A stretch of DNA of 41,531 bases from positions 1 through 41,531 of the forward strand of contig NZ_BMPI01000045.1 of assembly GCF_014647515.1 (NCBI RefSeq). Direction: 5' to 3'. This DNA comes from Dactylosporangium sucinum (lineage in GTDB: Bacteria > Actinomycetota > Actinomycetes > Mycobacteriales > Micromonosporaceae). The position numbers were made by a program, and so were the translations under genes. Numbering within the stretch: the stretch's first letter is position 1; the number at the start of each line of letters is the position of its first letter. Shown here piece by piece: positions 23,777 to 31,773 of the stretch. The notes beneath the pieces are model-generated. The model was not told the origin of the DNA and searched no databases. It saw only the letters and a program-made list of their open reading frames with translations.

Positions 23777-25206
23777 CCGAGGCGGTAGAGCAGCCGGGTC
23801 GCCAGGCGGCGGCCGTGGCGCAGCCGGGCCCAGGCGACGGGCGCGGCGGCCTGCATCTCGGCCGCCGCGAGCAGGAGGCTGGCGGTGAACGGCTCCAGGA
23901 TGTCGGCATCGAGGACGCGACGCAGCAGGCGGTCGTGGGTCGCGTGGTCGCCGGGGTCGGCGGCGAGCAACAGCGTGGCCAGGTCCCGCCCGGGCAGGTG
24001 ATAGCCGGACCGGCCGAAGCCGGTCAGCCCGACCCGGCCGGACGGCAGGCGGCGGGCCGCGGCCGGGGTGAGAGCGCCGTGCGCGAACGTCCGGACCGGC
24101 CCGCACAGGGCGACGAGGCGGCGCAGCCGGTGCGCCTCGTCGGCGGTGAGGCGGCCCCGGCGCTCGTGACGGTCGACGATGCGGCCGTAGTCGACGCGCC
24201 AGTCCCGGCTGCGGCCGGTCGCCGGGGACCAGGCCGACAACTGCACGGCCGCGGCCTCGACCTCGGCGACGTCGGCCGGGCCGAGCTGGTGGCCGGCGTC
24301 GCCGGCGAGGACGAGCACGGCGTCGTTGTCGCTCCAGAGGTACCGGCCGGCGACGAACGGCACCGGGGCCGGCCCGAACGCCACGTACGCGTCCACCGCC
24401 CGCGCGAACCGGGCCCGGGCCGCCGGCCGGTCGGCGGCCAGCAGCCGCACGACGACGGCCTCGCCGTGCAGCCGGCCGGCCCAGGTGAGCTCGCCGTCGC
24501 GGAGCTCGCCGCCGACGGGCGCGTCGAGCCGCAGTCCCGGCAGCAGCCCGGTCGGCCGCCACAGGCGCCCGCCGGGCGCCCCGGGGTCCGGCGCGCCGGC
24601 CGGCACGACCAGCCGGAGCGGCTCCGGCGCGACCCGGTGCGGGCGCGCCCGGCCGGTGCGGTGCCCGGCGCCGGCCGGGCCGTGCCGGCCGTCGAGGCGG
24701 GCCGCGCACAGGGCCGCGTAGTCGGCGACCTGGTCGAGGTCGTCCCGGGTCCAGGCCCGGGGCCGGCGGTCGATGACGCAGAACGCGCCGACGACCAGGC
24801 CGGCGCGGGTGGTGACGGGGGCGCCGGCGTACGACACGAGGCCCAGGTCGGTCACCGCCTCGTTGTCGTGGACGAGCGGGTCGCGGCGGGCGTCGTCGAA
24901 GCTCAGCGGCGTGCCCTCCCCCACGACGTACTGGCACAGCGACAGCGCCAGCGGGATCTCCCGGGCCGTGCACAGCGGCTCGGGCAGCCCGTGGGCGCCG
25001 ACGAACCGCTGGCGGTGCCGGCCGACGAGCGCCAGGCCGGCGACCGGGACCCGCAGCCGGGCGCAGGCGTCCTCGGCCAGCCGGTCGCACCACGGGTCGT
25101 CGCCGAGCCGGCGGAACCGGGCGACGGCGTCGAGCCGCGCACCGTCCCGCACGACGCGGGCGGTGCGCACCGGGTCCGGGACGACGGTCCCGGGCGGCTG
25201 ACCCAT
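23773..25206 (-). CDS. GAF domain fused to a degenerate aminoglycoside phosphotransferase-like fold
   Basis: A 477-residue cytosolic protein. Residues 20-172 form a GAF domain (AREIPLALSLCQYVVGEGTP, AGAPVTTRAGLVVGAFCVID), a small-molecule or redox/light sensing module. Residues 215-440 follow an APH/choline-kinase layout, including an N-lobe-like VVVRLL with Arg at the usual Lys position, and AHGALTPAAARRLPSGRVG then LTGFGRSGYHLPGRDLATLL. In active APH kinases these read HGD...N and DFG-like; here Asp is Ala378, the Asn is missing and the metal-binding Asp is Gly396, so it is probably a pseudokinase. The ATG at 25206 has AAGGGGGTGG upstream. It is divergent from the LuxR gene, 214 bp away. 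Confidence 0.82.
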   Translation of the reverse strand: MGQPPGTVVPDPVRTARVVRDGARLDAVARFRRLGDDPWCDRLAEDACARLRVPVAGLALVGRHRQRFVGAHGLPEPLCTAREIPLALSLCQYVVGEGTPLSFDDARRDPLVHDNEAVTDLGLVSYAGAPVTTRAGLVVGAFCVIDRRPRAWTRDDLDQVADYAALCAARLDGRHGPAGAGHRTGRARPHRVAPEPLRLVVPAGAPDPGAPGGRLWRPTGLLPGLRLDAPVGGELRDGELTWAGRLHGEAVVVRLLAADRPAARARFARAVDAYVAFGPAPVPFVAGRYLWSDNDAVLVLAGDAGHQLGPADVAEVEAAAVQLSAWSPATGRSRDWRVDYGRIVDRHERRGRLTADEAHRLRRLVALCGPVRTFAHGALTPAAARRLPSGRVGLTGFGRSGYHLPGRDLATLLLAADPGDHATHDRLLRRVLDADILEPFTASLLLAAAEMQAAAPVAWARLRHGRRLATRLLYRLG

Positions 25207-25410
25207 CGAACCACCCCCTTGGCTGCGCGGTATGCCGCTCTTCGAGTATGGCGGGTGACGAGCGGAACGGATTTGTCCCTTCAGGTGAGCCGGTCCGCCA
25301 ACGGTGCCACGAGAATGGACGCACGTCGCTTCGCCCCGCCGCGCGGCGGCGACTGCTGCACCGCAGGTAGCACGTGGACATCGTTCGACTCGCCCGTCCG
25401 GCGACGGGCC

Positions 25411-25417
25411 GGAGGTG
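25411..25417 (+). promoter_or_regulatory. Ribosome binding site that decides the LuxR start
   Basis: GGAGGTG ends 3 nt before the ATG at 25421 (5 nt from GGAGG). It favours this start over the in-frame ATG at 25304. Confidence 0.75.
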
Positions 25418-25420
25418 CTC

Positions 25421-28135
25421 ATGGCGGCAACGGGAGGCGATCGGTCCCGGCGGAGCGTCACCCAGCGGGCGCGTGGCGCCAACGCGGCGCACTGGGACCC
25501 GGGACGGCGGCAGCGCCCGGCCCCGCACGAGGCCGGCCGGGCCGACGCCGGCGGCCGGAGTCCGGGTGACAGCGGCCCGGGTGACAGCGGCGTGGGTGGG
25601 AACGGCCCGAGTCCGAGCGACCCGGGCCGGAGCGACGCCGGCCGGGCCGGCGTCGCGGGGGCCGGGTTCGGGCCGCCCGCCGTCGCCCACGTGCGCCGGC
25701 CCCGCCTGCACGCGGTGCTCGGCGACCGCCGGCGCCGGTGCGTGCTCGTCACCGCCCCGGCCGGTGCCGGCAAGACCGAGCTCGCGCGGGCCTGGTGCGC
25801 CGAGCACCCCGCGGCCCGCTACCACGACGCCGCCGCGGGCGCCGGCCTCGATCCGCATCCGCCGTCCTCGGCCACGGTGGTGATCGACGGCGTGCACACC
25901 GCCGGCGAGCCGCTGCTGGCACGCATCGCCGCCCTCGCCGCCCCCGGCGGGCCGCGGCTGATCCTGGCCGGCCGGTGGATGCCGCCCGGCCTGCGCGCGG
26001 CCCTCGCCGGCACCGCCCCGGAGGAGCTGGACCGGCGGGCCCTCGCGCTCACGCCGCAGGAGATCGCACGGTACTGCGGGCGAACGGCCGACGTCCCGCC
26101 GGAGACCGTCCGCGACGTCTTCGCGATCACGGGCGGCTGGGCGGCGGGCGTGGTCCTCGCCGCCGGCGCGCTCGCCGAGGCCCCCGGCGACGCCGGCCCG
26201 CGGCTGCGGGGGTTCCTGGCCGGCGGCGCGGGACTCGGGGAGTACGTGCTCAACGAGGTACTGGCCGGCCTGCCGGCCGCCGACCGCCGAGCCGTGCGGG
26301 ACACCTGCCTGGTCGGCGCGGTCTGCGCCGACCTGTTCACCGTGCTGACCGGCCGCCGCGACGCCGCCGCGCTGCTGGGGCGGCTTGCGGCCGGCGAGGC
26401 GTTCGCGACCGGGACGGGCGACGGCTGGTACACCTACCCGCTCCTGTGGCGCACCGCCCTCTACGCCGGGCTGACCCACGAGGATCCCGCCCGGGCGCGG
26501 GCGCTGCACGGCGCCGCCGCCGGCTGGTACGCCGAGCACCGCCGGTTCGACGAGGCCCTCCACCACGCCGTGGCCGCCGGCGACCAGGCCGGCGCCGACC
26601 GCCTCCGCCACGACCACCATGCCACGCTCCTCTGGGCCGGCCTCACCGCACTGCCCCTGCCCGACCGTCAACCCGCACCGGCCCGGCCCCCGACGGGACG
26701 GGGCGAGCCCGCGGCCGGCGGGGAGTGGGGAAAGCCCGCGGCCGTGGAGTTGGGCGAGCCCGCAGTCGGCGCCGAGTTGGGCGAGCCCGCAGTCGGCAAC
26801 GAGTTGGGCGAGCCCGCAGTCGGCGCCGAGTTGGGCGAGCGTGCGGCCGCCGAGCCCCCGGCCGCCGCGGCGCCGGGCCGGCCCCCGACCGGCGCGGGGC
26901 CGGACGAGCCGCCGGCCGGTGCCGGCGGGCCGGCGGCGGGCCTGCCCGACGGGTCGGGAACGAGCGACCCGCTCGCCCGGCTCGCCTGGGAGGTGCGGGA
27001 AGCGCTGCGCCTCGACCAGCCGCTGCGGGCGCGGGCCGTGCTCGCGCGGTGGATGCCGGTCGCCCGGGAGCGGGGGCCGGTCGCGTACGCGGGCGCGGTG
27101 CGCTACCGGGCCATGGCCGACCTGCAGCTCGGCGCGCTCGATGCCGCCGCCGAGCAGGCCCGGGAGGTCCAGCGGACGCTCGCCGGGCAGGGCGCGACCG
27201 GCGCCGTCGACGGGGGCTGGGCCGACGTCGTCCTGGCCGCCGTGCACATCCAGCGCGACGAGCTCGACACGGCCGCCGAGCACCTCGACACGCTCGCCGT
27301 GCGGCTGTGGCACGGCGACCCGGCGGTGAACCGCGCGGAGTACCTCGAGCTTGCCATGATCGACCAGCAGCGCGGCGAGCTCGGGGCGGCGCTGCGCACC
27401 ACGCGGCGGTTGCTGCACGACGGCGTGCCGGTGCCGCCCGAGGTGCACCGCCTGCACGTGGAGCTGCTGCTCGCGGCCGGCTACCTCGCCGACGCGCGGC
27501 GGCACGCCGAGCGGTACGCCGGCGAGCTCACCCGGCCCGCCGCCCGCCTCGTCCGGGCCCGCCTGCTGCTGACCCGCCCGCCGACCGCCAACGTCGTCGC
27601 CGAGGGCCAGCGGCTGCTGCACCCGGTCGCGGGGCGTTCCGACCAGCCGCTGCTGCACCGGATCGAGGCCCTGCTCCTGCTGGCCCGGCTGGCCGGCCGG
27701 GCCGGGGACGCCGCCCACGCGGCCAACCTGCGGCGCCAGGCCCACGACCTGGCCGCCCCGGGTGGCATCGTCCGGCCGTTCCTGCTCGAACCGGCCCCGC
27801 GGTCGCCGCGCCCGCCCGCCGCGGCGCGCCATCCAGCGCCGGCCCCAGCGCCGGCCCCTGCGCCGGCCCCTGCGCCGGGCCCGCATCCGCCCGATCCCGG
27901 CGCCGGCGAACCGGCGGCCGGAGTGCGGTTGCCGGACGGCGGGGAGGGGCTGACCCGGGCGGAGCTGCTCGTGCTGCGGCGGCTCGCCGGGCTGCGCACG
28001 GTGGCCGAGATCGCCGGCGAGCTGCACGTCAGCGCCAACACCGTGAAGACCCACCTCGTGCACATCTACCGCAAGCTCGGCGTCCACCGCCGCCGCGACG
28101 CCGTCGTGCGGGCGCACGAGCTGCGCCTCCTCTGA
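25421..28135 (+). CDS. Large LuxR-family (LAL/MalT-type) ATP-binding regulator
   Basis: A 904-residue transcription factor. After a low-complexity head (1-85, Gly/Ser/Pro-rich) comes an STAND-type NTPase with Walker A APAGAGKTELARAW (112-125) and a Walker B-like ATVVIDGVHTAG. The middle is helical, TPR-like (about 560-720). A 27-bp tandem repeat near residues 443-473 adds ELGEPAVGA units, and an Ala-Pro linker precedes the C-terminal LuxR helix-turn-helix (about 845-904, LTRAELLVLRRLAGLRTVAE, SANTVKTHLVHIYRKLGV). Such proteins are ATP-dependent activators, often of secondary metabolism or sugar genes. It may control the divergent GAF pseudokinase gene. The C-terminus converges on the methyltransferase gene with a 4-bp gap. 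Confidence 0.9.
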   Translation: MAATGGDRSRRSVTQRARGANAAHWDPGRRQRPAPHEAGRADAGGRSPGDSGPGDSGVGGNGPSPSDPGRSDAGRAGVAGAGFGPPAVAHVRRPRLHAVLGDRRRRCVLVTAPAGAGKTELARAWCAEHPAARYHDAAAGAGLDPHPPSSATVVIDGVHTAGEPLLARIAALAAPGGPRLILAGRWMPPGLRAALAGTAPEELDRRALALTPQEIARYCGRTADVPPETVRDVFAITGGWAAGVVLAAGALAEAPGDAGPRLRGFLAGGAGLGEYVLNEVLAGLPAADRRAVRDTCLVGAVCADLFTVLTGRRDAAALLGRLAAGEAFATGTGDGWYTYPLLWRTALYAGLTHEDPARARALHGAAAGWYAEHRRFDEALHHAVAAGDQAGADRLRHDHHATLLWAGLTALPLPDRQPAPARPPTGRGEPAAGGEWGKPAAVELGEPAVGAELGEPAVGNELGEPAVGAELGERAAAEPPAAAAPGRPPTGAGPDEPPAGAGGPAAGLPDGSGTSDPLARLAWEVREALRLDQPLRARAVLARWMPVARERGPVAYAGAVRYRAMADLQLGALDAAAEQAREVQRTLAGQGATGAVDGGWADVVLAAVHIQRDELDTAAEHLDTLAVRLWHGDPAVNRAEYLELAMIDQQRGELGAALRTTRRLLHDGVPVPPEVHRLHVELLLAAGYLADARRHAERYAGELTRPAARLVRARLLLTRPPTANVVAEGQRLLHPVAGRSDQPLLHRIEALLLLARLAGRAGDAAHAANLRRQAHDLAAPGGIVRPFLLEPAPRSPRPPAAARHPAPAPAPAPAPAPAPGPHPPDPGAGEPAAGVRLPDGGEGLTRAELLVLRRLAGLRTVAEIAGELHVSANTVKTHLVHIYRKLGVHRRRDAVVRAHELRLL
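26747..26841 (+). repeat. In-frame 27-bp tandem repeat, about 3.5 copies
   Basis: Units at 26747-26773, 26774-26800 and 26801-26827 plus a degenerate partial copy encode ELGEPAVGA, ELGEPAVGN, ELGEPAVGA, ELGERAAA. The first and third units are identical and the second differs by two bases, so the expansion looks recent. It lies in a Pro/Ala-rich interdomain linker of the LuxR regulator. Confidence 0.9.
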
Positions 28136-28139
28136 CCCC

Positions 28140-28820
28140 TCACGGGACGCGGAAGAACAGCATCGGGTCGCGGGCGCGGTCGTGGACCGGGGCCGACAGG
28201 TGCAGCTTGTGCTTCAGGCCGAGCAGGCGGTCGCGCGTGTCCGGGTCGGCGGCGCGGGAGGCGGTCAGGTGGCCGACGCCGCGCCCGCGCAGCCAGGACA
28301 GCACGACCGCGCCCTCGCTGCGGGGCCAGGGGCGGCGGCCGTGGTAGACGTCGTGGACCGCCACCGCGGCGCCCGGCCGCAGGCCCGGGAAGATCGTCCG
28401 GGTGTACCACCGGGCGAAGGACACCGTGTGCGCCGCGTCGACGAGCAGGAAGCCGGGCGCGTCCGGCACCGCCGCCGCCCGCACGTCGCCGGGGACGAAG
28501 TGCCAGCGGCCGGTCGCCAGCTCCGCCGGCACGGCGCGCGGCGCGGCCGAGCCGCGGTCGTACGAGTGCAGCTCGCCGCCGGCGTTGTCCCGCAACGCCC
28601 GCAGCAGCCAGGTCGTCGACCAGCCGTGGCTCGCGCCCAGCTCCACGACCACGGCCGGGCGCAGGGCGCGGACGGTCAGGTACGCGATCTCCGCCTCCAG
28701 GTCGTCCAGCGCCGGCCGCAGGTCCCGCCGGGTCCGCAGCTCGCGCTGCTCGTCGCGGGCCCGGCGCAGGTCGGCGGCGTGCTCGCGGTACCACTGGATG
28801 ATCTCGTCGAGGTGGAACAT
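28140..28820 (-). CDS. Class I SAM-dependent methyltransferase
   Basis: A 226-residue protein with a Rossmann-type methyltransferase core: motif I VVVELGASHGWSTTWLL (about 57-73), an acidic second strand ELHSYDRG, GDVRAA, and LLVDAAHTVSF with a following VAVHDVYHG. The helical head (1-50) is charged, which resembles small-molecule methyltransferases of the Methyltransf_24/CmcI type. The substrate is unknown. The ATG shares one base with the stop of the upstream hydrolase (TGATG), so the two are a translationally coupled pair. Confidence 0.85.
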   Translation of the reverse strand: MFHLDEIIQWYREHAADLRRARDEQRELRTRRDLRPALDDLEAEIAYLTVRALRPAVVVELGASHGWSTTWLLRALRDNAGGELHSYDRGSAAPRAVPAELATGRWHFVPGDVRAAAVPDAPGFLLVDAAHTVSFARWYTRTIFPGLRPGAAVAVHDVYHGRRPWPRSEGAVVLSWLRGRGVGHLTASRAADPDTRDRLLGLKHKLHLSAPVHDRARDPMLFFRVP

Positions 28821-29584
28821 CAGGACTCCCCGCGGGCCAGGCCGGCGAGCGCGCCGAGCGTGGGCGTGCCGGTGACGAAGTAGCCGTCGTGGCCCTCGAC
28901 GCCGTCCACCGGCAGGGCGAGCGCGCCGAACGCCGGGTCGGCCGGGTGGGTGCCGTGGCCGGCGCCCAGGATCCGCAGGCCGGGCAGGCGGCGGGTCCAG
29001 TCCGACGCCGCGCTGCCGGCCCACACCCGGGCCGTGGTGTGCAGGTCGGCGGCGCGGTCCGCGCCCATCCCCGGGCTGCCCAGGGCGACCAGGTCGGTGA
29101 CCCGGCGGTCGAGGCGGGGCGCGGCGAGGCCGACGACCGTGGAACCGTAGCTGTGGCCGACGAGCACGATCCGGTCGCCGGGCAGCCGGGCGACGAACGC
29201 GCGCAGCGCGAGCGCGCCGGCCGCGGCCCGGTCCTCGCGCACGGCGGCCAGCCGCACGCCCTCCGGCGGCTCGTAGCCCAGCCAGGCGATCACGACGACG
29301 TCCGGCCGGCCGATCGCGGCGGCGAGCTGGCGCGCCTGCCAGGCCGGCGCCCGGCGCTGGACGCCGCCGAGCCCGGTGTCGAAGTTGGCGGCGGTGGTGT
29401 CGACGCCGGGCACCAGCACGACGACCGTGCGGGCCGCCGCCAGGTCGCCGACGATCTCCAGGGCGCGGCCGTCGGGCCACCGTCCACTGTGGATCGGCAG
29501 CGGCGCCGGCACGTCCGTGACGTGGGTCGGGCCGAGGACCGCCCAGCAGAGGGCGATCGCGGGGAGAGCCAGCAGCCTTCGCAT
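28820..29584 (-). CDS. Secreted alpha/beta hydrolase (DUF1023 type)
   Basis: A 254-residue serine hydrolase. A signal-like N-terminus (MRRLLALPAIALCWAVLG) precedes VVVLVPGVDTT (53-63), AWLGYEPP (100-107), the nucleophile elbow GHSYGS (S145), ALGSPGMGA and a terminal EGHDGYF with the likely catalytic His. This order matches the actinobacterial DUF1023 hydrolases; the natural substrate is unknown. No Shine-Dalgarno precedes the ATG, but a TACCGT box 7 nt upstream suggests a leaderless mRNA. It is the first gene of a two-gene operon with the methyltransferase. Confidence 0.87.
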   Translation of the reverse strand: MRRLLALPAIALCWAVLGPTHVTDVPAPLPIHSGRWPDGRALEIVGDLAAARTVVVLVPGVDTTAANFDTGLGGVQRRAPAWQARQLAAAIGRPDVVVIAWLGYEPPEGVRLAAVREDRAAAGALALRAFVARLPGDRIVLVGHSYGSTVVGLAAPRLDRRVTDLVALGSPGMGADRAADLHTTARVWAGSAASDWTRRLPGLRILGAGHGTHPADPAFGALALPVDGVEGHDGYFVTGTPTLGALAGLARGES

Positions 29585-29591
29585 GGCCCGG

Positions 29592-29597
29592 ACGGTA
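29592..29597 (-). promoter_or_regulatory. -10 box for a leaderless transcript
   Basis: TACCGT on the minus strand ends 7 nt before the ATG at 29584 of the hydrolase gene. The same hexamer serves the TetR gene at 37341-37346. Confidence 0.5.
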
Positions 29598-29625
29598 GGG
29601 ACGAAGCGGGGCCCGGATCGTCACC

Positions 29626-29643
29626 CCGGGGCGCCATCCCCGG
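29626..29643 (-). terminator. Hairpin after the two-component operon
   Basis: A perfect 6-bp stem, CCGGGG (29626-29631) with CCCCGG (29638-29643), and a 6-nt loop, 28 bp past the response regulator stop. Short and without a T-tract, so tentative. Confidence 0.4.
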
Positions 29644-29652
29644 CGTACCTCC

Positions 29653-29678
29653 CCGGTACTACTCGCCGGTACTACTCG
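29653..29678. repeat. 13-bp tandem duplication over a stop codon
   Basis: CCGGTACTACTCG occurs twice in direct succession (29653-29665 and 29666-29678). The right copy contains the response regulator stop codon (29672-29674, minus strand), and the left copy repeats the same bases immediately after it out of frame. Confidence 0.85.
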
Positions 29679-30337
29679 CCGGCGGTGACGAGCCCGGTCT
29701 CGTACGCGAAGACGACGGCCTGGGCCCGGTCGCGCAGGTCGAGCTTGGTGAGCACCCGGCTGACGTGCGTCTTCACGGTCTGCTCGGCGACGACGAGGGT
29801 GTCGGCGATCTCCCCGTTGGACAGCCCGCGGGCGACGAGGCGTAATACCTCGGTCTCACGCGGCGTCAGCGCCGCCAGCCGCGCGGGCCGGTGCGGGACC
29901 GCCCGCGGCCGGGCCGCGAACTGCTCGATGAGCCGCCGGGTGACGGACGGGGCGAGCAGGCCCTCGCCGGCGGCGACGACCCGCACCGCGTTCACCAGCT
30001 CGGCCGCGGGCGCGTCCTTGAGCAGGAACCCGGAGGCCCCGGCGCGCAGCGCCTCGAACACGTAGTCGTCGAGGTCGAACGTGGTGAGCATGAGCACCCG
30101 CGGCCGGTGCAGGCCGGGCGCGACGTCGAGCAGCTGCCGGGTGGCCTGCAGGCCGTCGAGGACCGGCATCCGGATGTCCATGAGCACCACGTCGGGCGAG
30201 CGCTCGCGGGCCATCGCCACGCCCAGCGCGCCGTCGGCGGCGTCGCCGACCACGGTCAGGTCGGGCTGGGCGGCCAGCAGCGCGGCGAAGCCCTGCCGGA
30301 CCATCGCCTGGTCGTCGACGATCATCACCTTGATCAA
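29672..30337 (-). CDS. NarL/LuxR-type response regulator
   Basis: A 221-residue DNA-binding regulator. The receiver domain (1-120) has the acidic pair VDDQ (8-11), the phosphorylation site D54 in VLMDIRMP and K at the LLKDAPAAELV position. The C-terminal helix-turn-helix (about 155-213) reads LTPRETEVLRLVARGLSNGE, then AEQTVKTHVSRVLTKLDLRD. The TTG at 30337 gives the canonical MIKVMIVDDQ start and overlaps the kinase stop by 4 bp; no nearer alternative fits as well. It is the partner of the kinase encoded upstream. Targets are unknown. Confidence 0.92.
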   Translation of the reverse strand: MIKVMIVDDQAMVRQGFAALLAAQPDLTVVGDAADGALGVAMARERSPDVVLMDIRMPVLDGLQATRQLLDVAPGLHRPRVLMLTTFDLDDYVFEALRAGASGFLLKDAPAAELVNAVRVVAAGEGLLAPSVTRRLIEQFAARPRAVPHRPARLAALTPRETEVLRLVARGLSNGEIADTLVVAEQTVKTHVSRVLTKLDLRDRAQAVVFAYETGLVTAGE

Positions 30338-31536
30338 TCTGTCCCGTCCCCGTTCCCGTCGTGGTCGAGCGGCAGCAACGCCTCCACCAGGTAGCCGTCG
30401 GCGACCGGGCCGGCGGTGAGGGAGCCCCCGGCCGCGGCGGCCCGCTCGCGCATGCCGAGCAGCCCGTGCCCCGCGCCGCCGCCGTCCTCGGCGACGCCGG
30501 GCCGGTTGTGGACCCGCACCCGCAGCGCGCCGCGGTCGCGGGTGAGCGCGATGCGCACCGGCGCGCCGGCCGCGTGGCGGCGCGCGTTGGACAGCGCCTC
30601 CTGGACGATCCGGTAGGCGGCCAGGCCGACCGCGGGCGGGACCTCCGCACCCGGTAACGGCACGAACGTGACCTCGACGCCGGCCTCGCGGGCGTCGCGG
30701 ACCAGGCCGGCGAGGTCGTCGAGGACGGGCTGCGGCTCGGTCGGCGCGGGCTGGTCGGCGCCGCGCAGCACGCCGAGAAGCCGGCGCATCTCGCCGAGCG
30801 CCTCCCGGGAGGTGCTGGCGATGGCGGCCAGCTCCTCGGCGACGGCGGGCGGGACGCCCTCGATGCGGTAGACGGCCGTCTCGGCCCGCACCGCGATGAG
30901 CGACATGTGGTGGGCCACGACGTCGTGCATCTCGCGGGCGATCCGGTTGCGCTCCTCGGCGACCGCCCGCCGGGCCTGGGCCAGCTCGGTGCGCTCCTCC
31001 TCCTCGGCGAGGGCACGCTGGACCTCGCGGCGGCGGCGGATCTGGTCGCCGACGACGATGATGGCGAGGACGGCGAGGACCAGCCCGGCGACGTTGTTCG
31101 GGTTGGTGAAGCCGAGCAGGAGCACCAGGGCGGAGGCGCCGACCCAGACCAGCACGCCGCGCGGGTGCCGGATCGCGACCACGGCCAGGATGAGCGGGAA
31201 CAGCAGGATCTGGACCGGCTGCCACGGCCAGGGCGTGCCGTCGCGGAGGTCGAGGGTCAGGCCGGTCCAGAGGGCGACGACCCACGCGAACCGCCACGCG
31301 AGCAGCGGCCGGGTCGGCAGCAGCGCGAGCGGGGCGGCGGTGAGGATCGACACGACCGCCCGGTAGAACCCGCTGCCGCCGCCGTTGCCGCGCAGGTACT
31401 CGTACGAGAGCAGGCCGCTGAGCACGGCCGCGACCGCGGCGATGAGCGGCAGCGACCGGCCGAGCCGGGTGCGCGGGTGCACCGCGGGGTCCGGGCCGAC
31501 CAGGAAGGCCCGGAGATGCCGCAGAGTCCCACGCAC
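30334..31536 (-). CDS. Sensor histidine kinase (NarL-type, HisKA_3)
   Basis: A 400-residue membrane kinase. Five to six hydrophobic segments (about 29-45, 58-75, 80-95, 108-122, 127-142, 148-163) with no large extracellular loop precede a cytoplasmic coiled-coil (165-195), the HisKA_3 dimerisation box RNRIAREMHDVVAHH with phospho-acceptor H204, and an HATPase domain (EALSNARRHA; GGGAGHGLLGMRERA). The compact membrane sensor suggests a signal within the membrane or cell envelope. The GTG start (31536) has a TACGGT box 6 nt upstream and no ribosome site. It is first in the two-gene operon with its response regulator. Confidence 0.92.
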   Translation of the reverse strand: MRGTLRHLRAFLVGPDPAVHPRTRLGRSLPLIAAVAAVLSGLLSYEYLRGNGGGSGFYRAVVSILTAAPLALLPTRPLLAWRFAWVVALWTGLTLDLRDGTPWPWQPVQILLFPLILAVVAIRHPRGVLVWVGASALVLLLGFTNPNNVAGLVLAVLAIIVVGDQIRRRREVQRALAEEEERTELAQARRAVAEERNRIAREMHDVVAHHMSLIAVRAETAVYRIEGVPPAVAEELAAIASTSREALGEMRRLLGVLRGADQPAPTEPQPVLDDLAGLVRDAREAGVEVTFVPLPGAEVPPAVGLAAYRIVQEALSNARRHAAGAPVRIALTRDRGALRVRVHNRPGVAEDGGGAGHGLLGMRERAAAAGGSLTAGPVADGYLVEALLPLDHDGNGDGTD

Positions 31537-31542
31537 CCGGCC

Positions 31543-31548
31543 ACCGTA
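31543..31548 (-). promoter_or_regulatory. -10 box for a leaderless transcript
   Basis: TACGGT on the minus strand ends 6 nt before the GTG at 31536 of the histidine kinase gene. Confidence 0.5.
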
Positions 31549-31573
31549 ACCGACGCCCGGTGTCAGTGCGGTG

Positions 31574-31762
31574 TCAGGACAGCGGGGGCGCCACCTCGTC
31601 GAGGGCCTGCTCGACCGTCCGCACGGTGATCCCCCGCTGCCGGATCCGCTTCGGCTCGGCCTCCAGAGCGGCCGGCGTGGCGGCGTCGGTGGGGTCCTGC
31701 GCGCTCGCGGCGAGCGTTGGACGCAGAAGGGCCCGGGCGGCGCGCGGCCCGGGCCCCTGCGA
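31574..31762 (-). pseudogene. Open frame with coding-like codon use but no start, possible gene remnant
   Basis: Between the protease stop and the kinase start, the minus strand keeps one frame open to a TGA at 31574. From about 31717 its codons end almost only in G or C and it reads plausibly as protein (for example LEAEPKRIRQRGITVRTVEQ, then ALDEVAPPLS). There is no ATG, GTG or TTG in a useful place: an in-frame TGA lies at about 31763, and the only GTGs fall within the last 20 codons. It may be the C-terminal remnant of a lost gene, cut by the protease locus. I recognise no family. Confidence 0.3.
31729..31756 (-). terminator. Hairpin after the M4 protease gene
   Basis: A perfect 10-bp stem, GGGCCCGGGC (31729-31738) with GCCCGGGCCC (31747-31756), and an 8-nt loop, 18 bp past the protease stop, followed on the minus strand by TTCTGC. 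A good terminator candidate. Confidence 0.72.
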
Positions 31763-31773
31763 TCAGTGAGCGG

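Noticed and set aside
22808..28117. Very long open frame on the minus strand (over 1,700 codons) running antisense to several genes
   Set aside because: It crosses genes on both strands that have clear families, and its translation is low-complexity Arg/Gly/Pro/Ala text. Such frames arise in very GC-rich DNA because stop codons are rare.
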